From: Rheinheimera sp.
GTDB taxonomy: Bacteria; Pseudomonadota; Gammaproteobacteria; Enterobacterales; Alteromonadaceae
Direction: 5' to 3'
DNA length: 64,000 nucleotides
Assembly (NCBI GenBank): GCA_008015325.1
Contig: SSFI01000084.1
Span: forward strand, 30,793-94,792
The notes below the pieces were generated by a model, which ran no database searches, was not told the DNA's origin, and was given only the letters and a program-made list of their open reading frames with translations. Position numbers and translations under genes: made by a program. Positions 28,405 to 37,524 of this stretch are shown in pieces; the first letter of the stretch is position 1; each line of letters begins with the position of its first letter.

Positions 28405-30132
28405 ATGAAACAAAAATTATTGGTTTCGCTGTGTTGTGCAGCGTTGATGGCCTGCGCACAGCAACCCGTGTCAACCACCGCCGATTTTGATCGCTTTGCT
28501 AACGACTGGTGGCAGCGCGCCGAAAAGGTCCAGATCAATACCAAGTCTGGTTTGCCAGACATGTCAGCGGCAGCGCTGGAACAGGCGCAGCAACAGCGGC
28601 TGGCATTGTTGGCCGAGCTGAATAAAACCAACGTCAGCGGTTTGTCTGAACAGCAAAAAATTAACTTCGCAATTTTACAGTACCGATTACAAAACGATAT
28701 TGATGAGTACCGGTTTGGTGCGCATTACATGCCGCTCACGGCTGAATCCGGTTTCCACAGCGACGTGCTGTTTATGCTGAACATGTCGTCAGTAAAAACT
28801 GAAAAAGACCTGCAGACTTATCTGGAAAAACTGGCGGCGCTGCCACTTTATATGCAACAGCAAATGGATTGGATGCGTCAGGGCCTGGCCAAAGGTTATA
28901 CGCAACCCAAAGCGGTATTGGCCGGTTACGAAGACAGTATCAAATCATTTATCAGTCCGGATCCGCAAAAAAGCCCGTTCTACCGGCCGTTGCTGAAACA
29001 ACCGGCTGGCATTGACGCTGCGCGCTGGCAGGCTTTGCAGCAACAGGCCAGTGCTTTGATCAGTCAGCAAATCACCCCGGTGTATCAGCAGTATCTGGAT
29101 TTCTTTACGACCCAATATGTCCCCGGCGCACGGGACAATATTGCAGCCATTGCGTTGCCAGATGGTGCCGCCTATTACCAGAATCGTCTGGAGCACTACA
29201 CCACGTTAAAAATGACGCCGCAGCAAGTACATCAGATTGGTTTACAGGAAGTCGCACGCATCCGCGCCGAAATGCAGCAAGTGATTGATCAAACAGGCTT
29301 TAAAGGCAGTTTTGCCGAATTTGTCCAGTTCCTGCGGACTGATCCGCAGTTCTATGTGACAAAACCAGAACAATTGCTGAAAGAAGCGGCTTATTTGTCG
29401 AAAAAAATCGATGCCCAATTGCCGAAATTGTTTAAAACATTGCCACGTACGCCTTATGGCGTCGAACCGGTACCAGCGGAAATAGCCCCGAAATACACCA
29501 CGGGTCGATATGCCGGTGGTCGCGCAGCGGGCGAGCCGGGTTTTTACTGGGTCAATACTTATGCGCTGGATCGTCGTCCTTTGTATGAGCTGGAAGCACT
29601 GACACTGCACGAAGCAGTACCGGGCCACCATCTGCAAGTGGCACTCGCCAATGAACAGGACAGCCTGCCGGTGTACCGCCGCAGTTTTTATACCTCGGCT
29701 TTTGGCGAAGGGTGGGGCCTGTATTCTGAATATCTCGGTCTTGAAGTGGGTTTTTACACCGACCCCTACAGCAATTTTGGTCGTCTGACTTATGAGATGT
29801 GGCGCGCTTGCCGTCTGGTCGTCGATACCGGTATGCATACAATGGGCTGGAGTCGGCAGCAAGCGATTGATTTCCTTGCACAGAACACCGCTTTGTCGAT
29901 GCATAACGTGACGACGGAAGTAGATCGTTATATCAGCTGGCCGGCGCAGGCGCTGTCATACAAGCTGGGCGAATTGACTATCAAGCGCTTACGGCAAAAA
30001 GCTGAAAAAACGCTTGGTGACAAATTCAATGTACGCGAATTTCATGACGCCGTGTTATCAAACGGCAGTGTGCCGCTGTCCGTGCTCGAACAGCAAATTG
30101 ACCTGTATATCGCCCGGGCCCAGCGGGGTTAA
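28405..30132 (+). CDS. DUF885 family lipoprotein, probable zinc metallopeptidase
   Basis: A 575-residue lipoprotein. The signal peptide ends in a lipobox (AALMAC), so the mature protein starts at Cys18 and is anchored in the outer or inner membrane facing the periplasm. The DUF885 core carries the motif HEAVPGHHLQ (His402, Glu403, His408), which looks like an H-E-x4-H-type zinc site. DUF885 proteins are annotated as putative peptidases; some relatives are dipeptidyl carboxypeptidase-like, but no substrate can be read here. Start at the ATG 28405, not the TTG nine bases upstream, because it gives a standard lipoprotein signal. Confidence 0.85.
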   Translation: MKQKLLVSLCCAALMACAQQPVSTTADFDRFANDWWQRAEKVQINTKSGLPDMSAAALEQAQQQRLALLAELNKTNVSGLSEQQKINFAILQYRLQNDIDEYRFGAHYMPLTAESGFHSDVLFMLNMSSVKTEKDLQTYLEKLAALPLYMQQQMDWMRQGLAKGYTQPKAVLAGYEDSIKSFISPDPQKSPFYRPLLKQPAGIDAARWQALQQQASALISQQITPVYQQYLDFFTTQYVPGARDNIAAIALPDGAAYYQNRLEHYTTLKMTPQQVHQIGLQEVARIRAEMQQVIDQTGFKGSFAEFVQFLRTDPQFYVTKPEQLLKEAAYLSKKIDAQLPKLFKTLPRTPYGVEPVPAEIAPKYTTGRYAGGRAAGEPGFYWVNTYALDRRPLYELEALTLHEAVPGHHLQVALANEQDSLPVYRRSFYTSAFGEGWGLYSEYLGLEVGFYTDPYSNFGRLTYEMWRACRLVVDTGMHTMGWSRQQAIDFLAQNTALSMHNVTTEVDRYISWPAQALSYKLGELTIKRLRQKAEKTLGDKFNVREFHDAVLSNGSVPLSVLEQQIDLYIARAQRG

Positions 30133-30191
30133 ATTTAACAAGCTGTTGCTCAGCGCTGGCTGAGCAACAGCTTTTCATGTTAAATTTAAAC
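30128..30191 (+). terminator. Strong hairpin flanked by two 12-bp palindromes after the DUF885 gene
   Basis: AGCTGTTGCTCAG (30141-30153), loop CGCTGG, CTGAGCAACAGCT (30160-30172): a perfect 13-bp stem followed by TTTTC, a plausible terminator. It is bracketed by GTTAAATTTAAC (30128-30139) and GTTAAATTTAAAC (30179-30191), so the whole 64 bp is nearly symmetrical. Confidence 0.75.
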
Positions 30192-30205
30192 TAATTGTTA
30201 TCATA

Positions 30206-30742
30206 ATGATCTGGGATGCTGTGGTGGTTTGGTGGGTTTTGGCTATTGCATGTCTGATTGTGCTGATGGTTGTAATGATCGCCAGAACTGACAGCCTGGC
30301 CTCGGAGCATAAAAGGTTGTTGGTTCAGTTCAAAATGCTGGATCAGGAATCCATTCAGTTTCAGCAAGTTACCTATGAACTGGCCGAAGAATTCAGTCAG
30401 TTTTTGTTGTTACAGCTCGGTGCGGCACGCCGATTCAGCCGGATGCCGGAAGAAGAGTTGTATCAGTTTGAAATCGCGATGCAGCTGATCCCGACTTTGT
30501 GTAAAGAAATGTCCGGCCGTCGCCTGAGCTTTAAAGCGGCATTACAACGGTCTCTGAAACTTCATGCTGATATTGAAATGGCTGTATTCGAGGCAACTGT
30601 CGGCCGGCATGGCCGCTTAATACCCGGATGGCAGAAACAGAGTTTTGGTGGCTACTTGCAGATGTGCCAGCAAATGTATCTGCTGACAAAAGAATATGCA
30701 CACAAAGAACAAAGGTCAGGTCAACCCGAACTGACAGGATGA
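30206..30742 (+). CDS. Uncharacterised membrane-anchored protein, 178 aa
   Basis: One N-terminal transmembrane helix (about residues 4-26, rich in Val/Trp/Ile/Leu) is followed by a charged, helical cytoplasmic domain of about 150 residues with a coiled-coil-like start (SLASEHKRLLVQFKMLDQES). No enzymatic motif is seen and I do not recognise a family. It has its own short upstream region after the hairpin, and it converges with the small gene at 30747 with only 4 bp between them. Codon use looks like that of the neighbours, which supports a real gene. Confidence 0.65.
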   Translation: MIWDAVVVWWVLAIACLIVLMVVMIARTDSLASEHKRLLVQFKMLDQESIQFQQVTYELAEEFSQFLLLQLGAARRFSRMPEEELYQFEIAMQLIPTLCKEMSGRRLSFKAALQRSLKLHADIEMAVFEATVGRHGRLIPGWQKQSFGGYLQMCQQMYLLTKEYAHKEQRSGQPELTG

Positions 30743-30746
30743 AGTT

Positions 30747-30986
30747 TTAGTTACGCAAAGCAATCGATGGTGCAGTATCAATCTGGCCATCTTGGTCCAC
30801 AGCAGCCAAACGTTCACCAGATTTTAACACCGCCATACTGAAACTCGGGCTGCGACGGACAAATGCCAGCTCATAGCCAAAGCGTTGCAGTTCAGAAACA
30901 GAGAACTTCTGAGCGACGTTTAAACGGTCCCAGAAATAGTCCAGATTCTTTTCTTCAGCACGTCTGTCTTCGGTCACTGCAACCAT
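30747..30986 (-). CDS. Conserved small protein, 79 aa
   Basis: A 79-residue soluble protein with no signal or membrane segment. The style (LDYFWDRLNVAQKFSVSELQ... LAFVRRSPSFSMAVLKSGER, split here) is that of a compact alpha/beta domain found in small hypothetical proteins of Shewanella and relatives, as far as I recall. The function is unknown. It stands alone on the minus strand, converging with the 178-residue membrane protein gene. Confidence 0.65.
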   Translation of the reverse strand: MVAVTEDRRAEEKNLDYFWDRLNVAQKFSVSELQRFGYELAFVRRSPSFSMAVLKSGERLAAVDQDGQIDTAPSIALRN

Positions 30987-31030
30987 TTTAACAACTCCGC
31001 ATCACTTCGGTTACCAAGAGTGTAAAAGAC

Positions 31031-31504
31031 TCAAATTTTACTGTAAGCCTTTGCCGCACAAAGCACAAGGCCAAACTCTGCATTTGTTGTCGGAATAATC
31101 GACAATCTATTGCCTTTTCTCAGCAATTGCATCTCAGCCAGCCCTCCGATCTGACGAAGTTCGGTCATGCTTAACACTTTGCTGAACTGTTCGACAAAAC
31201 CAACCTGTACTGCTACCCATGGGGCCTTCTCCGGCGTTGATTTCGCATCGTAATATAAGCTACGAGGCTGAAACTGGCTTGGATCAGGATAAGCCTCGGC
31301 CAAAATAACCCCGACACCGGCAATGCCGACCTGAGCACAGCTTGAGTGATGAATGAGGACCTGATCGCCAATTTTCACCTGATCACGCAGAAAATTGCGG
31401 GCCTGATAGTTTCTGACACCTTCCCAGACCACGCCCTTCGGACCTGCAGCCTGAATGTCCAGGATGCTGCATTCCGCTGGTTCTGTTTTAAAAACCCAGT
31501 ACAT
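31031..31504 (-). CDS. EVE domain protein
   Basis: A 157-residue single-domain protein of the EVE/YTH-like PUA superfamily: it begins MYWVFKTEP, then VVWEGVRNYQARNFLRD, GDQVLIHHSSC and APWVAVQVGF. EVE domains bind modified bases in RNA or DNA. The ATG at 31504 gives the standard family N-terminus; in-frame codons further upstream would run into the divergent lipoprotein gene. It is transcribed divergently from that lipoprotein gene across 116 bp. Stand-alone EVE genes are common housekeeping genes in proteobacteria, so this does not by itself point to a defence function. Confidence 0.88.
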   Translation of the reverse strand: MYWVFKTEPAECSILDIQAAGPKGVVWEGVRNYQARNFLRDQVKIGDQVLIHHSSCAQVGIAGVGVILAEAYPDPSQFQPRSLYYDAKSTPEKAPWVAVQVGFVEQFSKVLSMTELRQIGGLAEMQLLRKGNRLSIIPTTNAEFGLVLCAAKAYSKI

Positions 31505-31620
31505 TCCGTCACTTAATTTAGTTTCTGTAGTCAATGCAGGTAAATTAGCAGCTGTGCTCTTGCGCCGCAAGGCCTGAACGCGTAAGTTAGATGTTGCATT
31601 ATTGATAACAGGAGAATGTA

Positions 31621-31935
31621 ATGTACCAGCTGAAATGGATGCTAATACTGGGTTGTCTGAGTCTGACCGCCTGCACTTCAACACCGCAGACTGCGCAGAC
31701 TGCTGAGACACAGGTGGCGAATGCTGCGCCGGTCAAAGTAGCAGTCGTCAAAGCTTATACTAAGGACACAGATAAAAGTGCCTTGGTATGTCGCAAGGAA
31801 AAAGTGCTCGGTAGCAACCGTGCGGTAAAAGTCTGCAAAACGGTCGGGCAACAGGAAGAAGAACGTAAGCAGGCTGAGAGAATGGTGAACGATCGTTCCT
31901 TGCAACAAAGTCTGGGTGGTGGCAGCGGCCTCTGA
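31621..31935 (+). CDS. Small lipoprotein with two conserved-looking cysteines
   Basis: A 104-residue protein with a lipoprotein signal (lipobox LSLTAC, lipidated Cys18), a Thr/Gln/Ala-rich spacer and a charged C-terminal region containing LVCRKEKVLGSNRAVKVC, a Cys pair spaced by 16 residues that could form a disulfide. The end is glycine rich. A good ribosome-binding site (AGGAGA) lies 8 bases before the ATG. Similar short two-cysteine proteins exist in Alteromonadales; function unknown. Confidence 0.75.
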   Translation: MYQLKWMLILGCLSLTACTSTPQTAQTAETQVANAAPVKVAVVKAYTKDTDKSALVCRKEKVLGSNRAVKVCKTVGQQEEERKQAERMVNDRSLQQSLGGGSGL

Positions 31936-32010
31936 TCCAGCCGTTAGAACTTGGCTCTTGTCGTTGCTTGCTGCAGAATACGCTCTCATTAGGATCCTTG
32001 GGGAGCAGCG

Positions 32011-32886
32011 ATGAGCCAGGTATTGTCAGATCTGTTGTCATTATTAAAGTTAGAAACCATCGAGTACGGTCTGTACCGGGGCCAGAGTCAGGACCTTGGC
32101 TTCAAAGCTGTGTTCGGCGGTCAGGTGATGGGACAGGCGTTGTCTGCAGCCAAAGAAACTATCCCTGAAGATCGTAAAGTCCATTCCTTCCACTCCTATT
32201 TTCTGCGCCCTGGCGATGCGGCGCGCCCGATAGTTTATGAAGTGGAAAATATCCGCGATGGTAAAAGTTTCAGTACGCGTCGGGTCAGTGCCATCCAATA
32301 CGGCAAGCCAATTTTTTACCTGACCGCATCCTTCCAGGCCGATGAACCGGGTTTTGCGCACCAGGATTTAATGCCGCAGGTGCCGCAGCCGGAAGATTTA
32401 GTGTCAGATCTGGAGTTTTATCGCGAAAACGCCGGGCTGATCCCAGAATCCATCCGCAGTAAATTTATCTGCGAAAAGCCCATCGAGATGCGTTCTGTGG
32501 CCTTTCACAATCCGTTTAAACCCCAGGTCAGTGTGGCCAAACGTTATGTCTGGTTTAAAGCCAACGGAGCGATGCCGGATGACCTGCGGGTACACAAATA
32601 TTTACTGGCGTACGCTTCAGATTTTAACTTTTTACCAACGGCATTGCAGCCGCACGGCAAGTCGTTTATGGCGCCGAATATGCAAGTGGCGACTATCGAT
32701 CACGCTATGTGGTTTCATGAAGATTTTCGCTTTGATGACTGGCTGCTGTATGCGGTGGATAGCCCAAGCGCGTCCGGCGCCAGAGGCCTGGTGCGCGGCC
32801 AGTTTTTTAACCGTGCCGGTACTTTAGTGGCCTCGACTATGCAGGAAGGCGTGATCCGCTGTTATGAGAAAGCCAGGGGCGAGTGA
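32011..32886 (+). CDS. tesB: Acyl-CoA thioesterase II
   Basis: A 291-residue double-hotdog thioesterase (E. coli TesB 286). Family segments are present: [24 protein letters not shown] near residue 20, [12 protein letters not shown] near residue 57, and the C-terminal hotdog with [21 protein letters not shown] and [14 protein letters not shown]. It hydrolyses medium- to long-chain acyl-CoA to free fatty acid and CoA. It converges with plsB, ending 13 bp away; a hairpin spanning its stop codon may serve as the terminator for both. Confidence 0.95.
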   Translation: MSQVLSDLLSLLKLETIEYGLYRGQSQDLGFKAVFGGQVMGQALSAAKETIPEDRKVHSFHSYFLRPGDAARPIVYEVENIRDGKSFSTRRVSAIQYGKPIFYLTASFQADEPGFAHQDLMPQVPQPEDLVSDLEFYRENAGLIPESIRSKFICEKPIEMRSVAFHNPFKPQVSVAKRYVWFKANGAMPDDLRVHKYLLAYASDFNFLPTALQPHGKSFMAPNMQVATIDHAMWFHEDFRFDDWLLYAVDSPSASGARGLVRGQFFNRAGTLVASTMQEGVIRCYEKARGE

Positions 32887-32899
32887 GAGCCCCCGGCTT
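32870..32899. terminator. Weak hairpin between tesB and plsB
   Basis: AAGCCAGGGGC (32870-32880) and GCCCCCGGCTT (32889-32899) pair with one mismatch around the tesB stop. There is no T-run on either side, so termination is uncertain. Confidence 0.35.
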
Positions 32900-35323
32900 C
32901 TAAGACTCTGTCGATGCACCAATCTGGCGGATGCTGGCGCTGACAGTTGCTGGCAATAACTGGTAAACGGCAGCTTCCAACGCCGCAAATCTGCCGGCTG
33001 GCCGCAGTTTGTGCCCGGCATCGACGTGCAAATAGCCTTGATCTTTTAATGCGTTAATCAGCGTGACAAATAATTTTTTGTCATGAAATTCCGGTGCATC
33101 AAGCCCATGTAATGTCGACAACCGCAGCGCCAGCTGATGGGCCTGTTGTTCCAGCACATCCCGCTCCATCGGCTCTGAGTCTGCGATTAACTGCAACACC
33201 ATGCCATAACGTTGCAGCATGCCATCGGCCAGATTTGCCAGCAGTTCCAACTGTGCACTGTTTTGCAGATTGAGATGGTATTCCGCACTGGCCGGTTCGA
33301 CAAAGATGAGTTTTTCCTGCTGCATAAACAACAAGATCTCTTCGACATAGCTGTGTAAATGCTGCGGCTGCAGGAACAATTCCTGCTCCAGCAAAGGCTG
33401 AAGTTGCTGACACAACTGCTGCAGCTGTGTTGCGGTGTATTGCTGGCGTAACAACGCGGTGGCCAGAATGGCCGGTATCATAAACAAGTGGCTGATATTA
33501 CTTCGATAATAACTCATCAGCACCTGATCATGCGGGGCAAACCGCACCAGAGTTCCGAAGCTGTCTTGTTCAATCTGCACTTTTTGCAGACGCTGTGCAT
33601 GGCGCAGCCAGTCGCTCACCTCGCCGTCAGCAAAACTGACATTGGGATGATAGGGCGCCTGCAGTAGCAGACGGCGATATAACGACATTTGCGTTAGCAG
33701 CTGCTGCTCCGGCATGACCTGCTGCGGCGCTGACAGCAGGCAGGTTGCCAGCAGATTCACACTGTTGACGGCCGCACTTTGGTTAATTCGCAACATGATC
33801 TGATGCGCCAGTTCGGCAACTAATGGATTCAGCCACTCCGGTTTCGCCGGTTCCAGCGGATCTATCGCACTTTTCCAGTCGGGTACCTGTTGCTGCAAGT
33901 ACTGATTAACCGATAAGGGCTCGCCAAAATTTACGAAGCCAAAACCATAATTACGCAGCTTAGTGGCGGCTTTGAGAATGCCAAAAGCAGATTCTTTGGT
34001 TTTGTTCAGGCCCTTTAGTTCACGCAAGTAAGTGCCGACCTCCATCACGTGTTCATAGCCGAGATAAACCGGAACAATAGTGACCGGACGGTCTATGCCA
34101 CGCAGCATGGCCTGAATGGTCATTGCCAGCATGCCGGTTTTAGGCTGTAACAACCGGCCGGTGCGGCTGCGGCCGCCTTCACTGTAATATTTGACGGCGT
34201 AGCCTTTGCGGAATAATTGCGTCAGATATTCGCGAAATACCGTCGAGTACAGCTTGTTACCGCTGAAACTGCGCCGGATAAAAAATGCGCCGCCACGACG
34301 GAACAGTTTACCTATGGGCCAGAAATTCAGGTTGATGCCGGCCGCGATATGCGGCGACGCCAGGCCTTGCTGATAAATCACATAACTCAGCAGCAAGTAA
34401 TCCATGTGGCTGCGGTGACAGGGCAGGTAAACAATTTCATGGCCACGTTGTGCCAAATCCCGAACCTGTTCGTTATTGCGGACCTGAATGCCGGTATATA
34501 ACTTACTGAATAGCCAGCGTAAAAAACGATCTCCTACTCTGACAGTGGACTCGCGTTGGTCGGCTGCAATTTCCTCCAGCAGCAGCAAAGCTTCCTGGCG
34601 CGCAGCTGTCGGCGGGATTTGTTTTTGTGCGGCTTCTTCTTCGATTGCTTGGCGCACGGAGGGCGAGCCTAACAGCGCGTTAAATAATGCGCCGCGGTCC
34701 GGTTGTCTCGGGCCTGTGGCGGCAAGCTGTTGGCGATAAAACTGGAAACGGGCCAGTCGCAGCAGCTTGTGTGCAGTATCCCGGCTGGTACCGTATTTTG
34801 TTGTCATATCCTGCAGCGACAAAGGGTTGGAAAACTGCACTAAAGTGTGCCGGCCAGAAATCAGTACAATGAACATTTTTTGCAGCCAGTTCGGCGCGGC
34901 CTGTTCACCGATGATGGCTTTGACGCTGGCTTCTTTGCCAGGCGCTCGTCCCCAATTGATTGAAACAGGCATCAGCTGAGCATTTTGTGCCTGGTCCAGA
35001 TGCGCCTGCAGCATTTGCTGGCCAATTTGTAGGGCAATGCTGGGATGTTGATGACCACTCAGGGTTTTCGGGTTCTCCAGATAGAGAGTTCTGGGTAAAC
35101 GCACATTACCGAGCTGCACTTCATCATCCGGTGCCGGCAAACCTAACTGACGACAAACCCGCATCAGGGTTGCAAGGTCAGTGGCTGAAGACACTTTGGT
35201 GATATAAAACAGCGGCTGGTCGCTGGTACCAGTCTGGGGATTAGCGGCGACAATTTTGCATTGCACCAGCGGTTTAAGTGGCCAATATAATAACCTGGCC
35301 AGAAATTTTAATCGGGCAAACAT
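32900..35323 (-). CDS. plsB: Glycerol-3-phosphate 1-O-acyltransferase PlsB
   Basis: An 807-residue inner-membrane-associated enzyme, the same length as E. coli PlsB. It transfers the first acyl chain to sn-glycerol 3-phosphate in phospholipid synthesis. Acyltransferase blocks are clear: block I LPCHRSHMDYLLLSYV (the HxxxxD catalytic motif), block II GAFFIRRSF, block III YFSEGGRSRTG-type (here YYSEGGRSRTGR) and block IV VPVYLGYE. The gene diverges from lexA across about 150 bp, the same arrangement as plsB-dgkA-lexA in E. coli but without dgkA on this side. Confidence 0.97.
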   Translation of the reverse strand: MFARLKFLARLLYWPLKPLVQCKIVAANPQTGTSDQPLFYITKVSSATDLATLMRVCRQLGLPAPDDEVQLGNVRLPRTLYLENPKTLSGHQHPSIALQIGQQMLQAHLDQAQNAQLMPVSINWGRAPGKEASVKAIIGEQAAPNWLQKMFIVLISGRHTLVQFSNPLSLQDMTTKYGTSRDTAHKLLRLARFQFYRQQLAATGPRQPDRGALFNALLGSPSVRQAIEEEAAQKQIPPTAARQEALLLLEEIAADQRESTVRVGDRFLRWLFSKLYTGIQVRNNEQVRDLAQRGHEIVYLPCHRSHMDYLLLSYVIYQQGLASPHIAAGINLNFWPIGKLFRRGGAFFIRRSFSGNKLYSTVFREYLTQLFRKGYAVKYYSEGGRSRTGRLLQPKTGMLAMTIQAMLRGIDRPVTIVPVYLGYEHVMEVGTYLRELKGLNKTKESAFGILKAATKLRNYGFGFVNFGEPLSVNQYLQQQVPDWKSAIDPLEPAKPEWLNPLVAELAHQIMLRINQSAAVNSVNLLATCLLSAPQQVMPEQQLLTQMSLYRRLLLQAPYHPNVSFADGEVSDWLRHAQRLQKVQIEQDSFGTLVRFAPHDQVLMSYYRSNISHLFMIPAILATALLRQQYTATQLQQLCQQLQPLLEQELFLQPQHLHSYVEEILLFMQQEKLIFVEPASAEYHLNLQNSAQLELLANLADGMLQRYGMVLQLIADSEPMERDVLEQQAHQLALRLSTLHGLDAPEFHDKKLFVTLINALKDQGYLHVDAGHKLRPAGRFAALEAAVYQLLPATVSASIRQIGASTES

Positions 35324-35435
35324 AAGGAACCTGCGACACAGACAGCCCGCTACTTTAGCATGGATTGAAAAACAGCGCCAAATTCAGGTCTTACCAGTAA
35401 ATTGTGCAGGAATAGGCTTGGCACAGCAGAACTCA

Positions 35436-35451
35436 CTGTATATACTCCCAG
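35436..35451 (+). promoter_or_regulatory. LexA box 1 (SOS operator)
   Basis: CTGTATATACTCCCAG fits CTG-N10-CAG with the usual TATATA-like centre. It overlaps the probable lexA promoter, 27 bp upstream of the ATG. Confidence 0.88.
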
Positions 35452-35457
35452 TATTCA

Positions 35458-35473
35458 CTGTATAGGCATTCAG
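35458..35473 (+). promoter_or_regulatory. LexA box 2 (SOS operator)
   Basis: CTGTATAGGCATTCAG fits CTG-N10-CAG and lies 22 bp (about two helical turns) after box 1, 4 bp before the lexA ATG. Two boxes before lexA are also the E. coli arrangement, giving strong autoregulation. Confidence 0.85.
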
Positions 35474-35477
35474 CATC

Positions 35478-36110
35478 ATGCGACCACTGACACCAAGACA
35501 AGCCGAAATTCTGCAACTTCTGAAAGACTATCAGGCCCAAACCGGTATGCCGCCGACGCGGGCAGAAATTGCCACACAGCTGGGGTTTAAATCCGCAAAT
35601 GCTGCCGAAGAACATTTAAAAGCGCTGGCAAAAAAAGGCTTTATTGAGATGTTGCCCGGAACTTCGAGAGGGATCCGGCTGGTGGACGACGCAGCAGATG
35701 ATGCAGCAAACGAACCGGAAATTCAGGGATTACCATTGATCGGCCGGGTTGCCGCCGGTCAGCCGATTCTGGCAACTCAGCATATCGAACAATACCACCA
35801 GATAGACGCCAATCTGTTTCATCCACCGGCAGATTTCCTGTTAAAGGTCTCTGGCATGAGCATGAAAGATATCGGAATTCTGGACGGTGATTTGCTTGCT
35901 GTGCATAAAACAACTGAGGCTCGTCAGGGAGAGGTGATTGTTGCCAGAGTCGATGAAGATGTCACAGTGAAGCGATTCCGCAAAGATGGCCAGTTTGTTT
36001 ACTTACACCCCGAAAACAGCGACTTTAATGTGATAAAAGTCGATTTAACCCAGCAGTTTTTTGCGATAGAAGGTTTGGCTGTAGGTGTTGTACGGACTCA
36101 GACCTGGTGA
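35478..36110 (+). CDS. lexA: LexA repressor
   Basis: A 210-residue SOS repressor-protease. The N-terminal winged helix (residues 1-70) includes the recognition region [15 protein letters not shown]. The self-cleavage bond is Ala93-Gly94 (GRVAAGQP), and the catalytic pair is Ser128 (SGMSMKD) and Lys165 ([10 protein letters not shown]). On DNA damage, RecA filaments trigger self-cleavage. The gene is autoregulated by two LexA boxes that end 4 bp before the ATG. It is followed by a strong terminator and so is monocistronic here (no sulA follows). Confidence 0.98.
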   Translation: MRPLTPRQAEILQLLKDYQAQTGMPPTRAEIATQLGFKSANAAEEHLKALAKKGFIEMLPGTSRGIRLVDDAADDAANEPEIQGLPLIGRVAAGQPILATQHIEQYHQIDANLFHPPADFLLKVSGMSMKDIGILDGDLLAVHKTTEARQGEVIVARVDEDVTVKRFRKDGQFVYLHPENSDFNVIKVDLTQQFFAIEGLAVGVVRTQTW

Positions 36111-36140
36111 TTTATGATTAAAATCATTGGATTAGAGAGA

Positions 36141-36177
36141 AGCGCCTTAGTTTTTTTAATTAAGGCGCTTTTTTTTC
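36141..36177 (+). terminator. Rho-independent terminator of lexA
   Basis: AGCGCCTTA (36141-36149), loop of 11 bases, TAAGGCGCT (36161-36169), then a run of eight T. Confidence 0.92.
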
Positions 36178-36372
36178 GTTCTTTCCTTGGCTTTTTGTCG
36201 ATTATGTCTAATTCTTAAGCAGAACCTGCCAAAACAAATGGTCAAATAAAAGATCAAGGCGGGTTTCTTACAGGAAAAAATAACAACGATAAGTTGCAGA
36301 ATCGGGATGCTAAGTTGTGGGCGCGTCGGATTCTGGCAACAGTTTTTGCAAAACTGACAGAGGAGACGTGCT

Positions 36373-37521
36373 GTGGCGAACACGATGTATCATCGTTGCT
36401 CGCTGCTTGCCTTGTTGTGTGTCGATTCGGCTATCGCCGCAGAAATGCCCCTGAATATGACTCGGGGAGTAACGGAAATCAGTCAGAAGGTCTATGACCT
36501 GCACATGACGATTTTCTACATTTGCTGCGTCATTGGCCTGGTGGTTTTTGGTGCCATGTTTTGGTCCATTCTTCATCATCGCAAAGCAAAAGGTGTGCAG
36601 CCTGCGCAATTTCATGAAAGCACCAAAGTTGAACTGCTTTGGACTGCGATTCCTGTCGTCATTCTGGTTTTAATGGCGATTCCTGCGACCCGAACCCTCA
36701 TTGCCATGGAAGATACCAGCAAATCAGAAGTCACAGTTCTGGTTACTGGTTCCCAATGGAAATGGCATTACAAATATCTTGAATATCCGGTTGAATATTA
36801 TTCGCTGCTTGCGACACCAGCCAAACAAATCCAAAACAAACTGCGCAAAAACGAAAACTATCTGCTTGAGGTCGATAGGCCTCTGGTGATTCCAACCGGC
36901 AAGAAAGTCCGGTTCCTGATGACCTCGGATGACGTCATCCACTCGTGGTGGGTGCCGGCATTCGCGGTAAAAAAAGATGCAAACCCCGGTTTTATCAATG
37001 AAGCCTGGACTCAGGTCGATCAGCCTGGTACTTACCGCGGGCAGTGCGCGGAGCTGTGTGGTAAGGACCATGGTTTTATGCCAATTGTGGTTGTGGCGAA
37101 GACTCCGGAGGATTTTGATAGCTGGATTCGGGCCGAAGGAGAACGACTGGCCAAGCTGAAAGCTGCAGAGCAGGAGTTGCTGTCGATGCAAATGAGCATG
37201 ACTGACGCTATGGCAATGGGCGAAAAAGTCTATCAGGGTTATTGCGCGGCTTGTCATCAACCAACCGGCACGGGTTTACCCGGTGTGTTCCCGGCTTTAA
37301 AAGGCAGCAAAATGGCTACCGACCCTGGCCAAAAATCAGCCCATATTCAAATTGTTCTGAACGGAAAAGCCGGGACTGCGATGCAGGCATTTGGCAAACA
37401 ACTGAGTTTGCAGGAAATTGCTGCTGTCATTACGTACGAGCGTAATGCCTGGGACAACAACACCGGCGATCTGGTCCAGGCTGCAGATATTCAGGCAGCC
37501 AAAAACGGACAGAAGGAGTAA
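36373..37521 (+). CDS. coxB: Cytochrome c oxidase subunit II with fused cytochrome c domain (caa3 type)
   Basis: A 382-residue subunit II. Signal/membrane part with two helices (about residues 40-65 and 85-105), a periplasmic cupredoxin domain with the CuA ligands CAELCGKDHGFM (two Cys, His, Met), then a C-terminal cytochrome c domain with the heme motif CAACH near residue 293 and a likely axial Met in GTAMQAFG. The fused cytochrome makes it a caa3-type oxidase that accepts electrons from cytochrome c. The GTG at 36373 has GAGGAGA upstream; an ATG four codons later is an alternative. First gene of the cox cluster, 4 bp before ctaD. Confidence 0.94.
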   Translation: MANTMYHRCSLLALLCVDSAIAAEMPLNMTRGVTEISQKVYDLHMTIFYICCVIGLVVFGAMFWSILHHRKAKGVQPAQFHESTKVELLWTAIPVVILVLMAIPATRTLIAMEDTSKSEVTVLVTGSQWKWHYKYLEYPVEYYSLLATPAKQIQNKLRKNENYLLEVDRPLVIPTGKKVRFLMTSDDVIHSWWVPAFAVKKDANPGFINEAWTQVDQPGTYRGQCAELCGKDHGFMPIVVVAKTPEDFDSWIRAEGERLAKLKAAEQELLSMQMSMTDAMAMGEKVYQGYCAACHQPTGTGLPGVFPALKGSKMATDPGQKSAHIQIVLNGKAGTAMQAFGKQLSLQEIAAVITYERNAWDNNTGDLVQAADIQAAKNGQKE

Positions 37522-37524
37522 GGC

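Noticed and set aside
29242..29904. 220-codon minus-strand frame inside the DUF885 gene
   Set aside because: Antisense shadow of conserved coding sequence; no recognisable domain.
30185..30215. Fur box before the 178-residue membrane protein
   Set aside because: The AT-rich stretch with TTATCATAATGAT has only partial agreement with the Fur consensus and overlaps the palindrome and the start codon.
31031..31504. EVE protein as part of a defence or modified-base system
   Set aside because: The neighbours are a small lipoprotein gene, a small conserved gene and tesB; no methylase, restriction or McrB-like gene is near, and the stand-alone EVE form is a common housekeeping gene.
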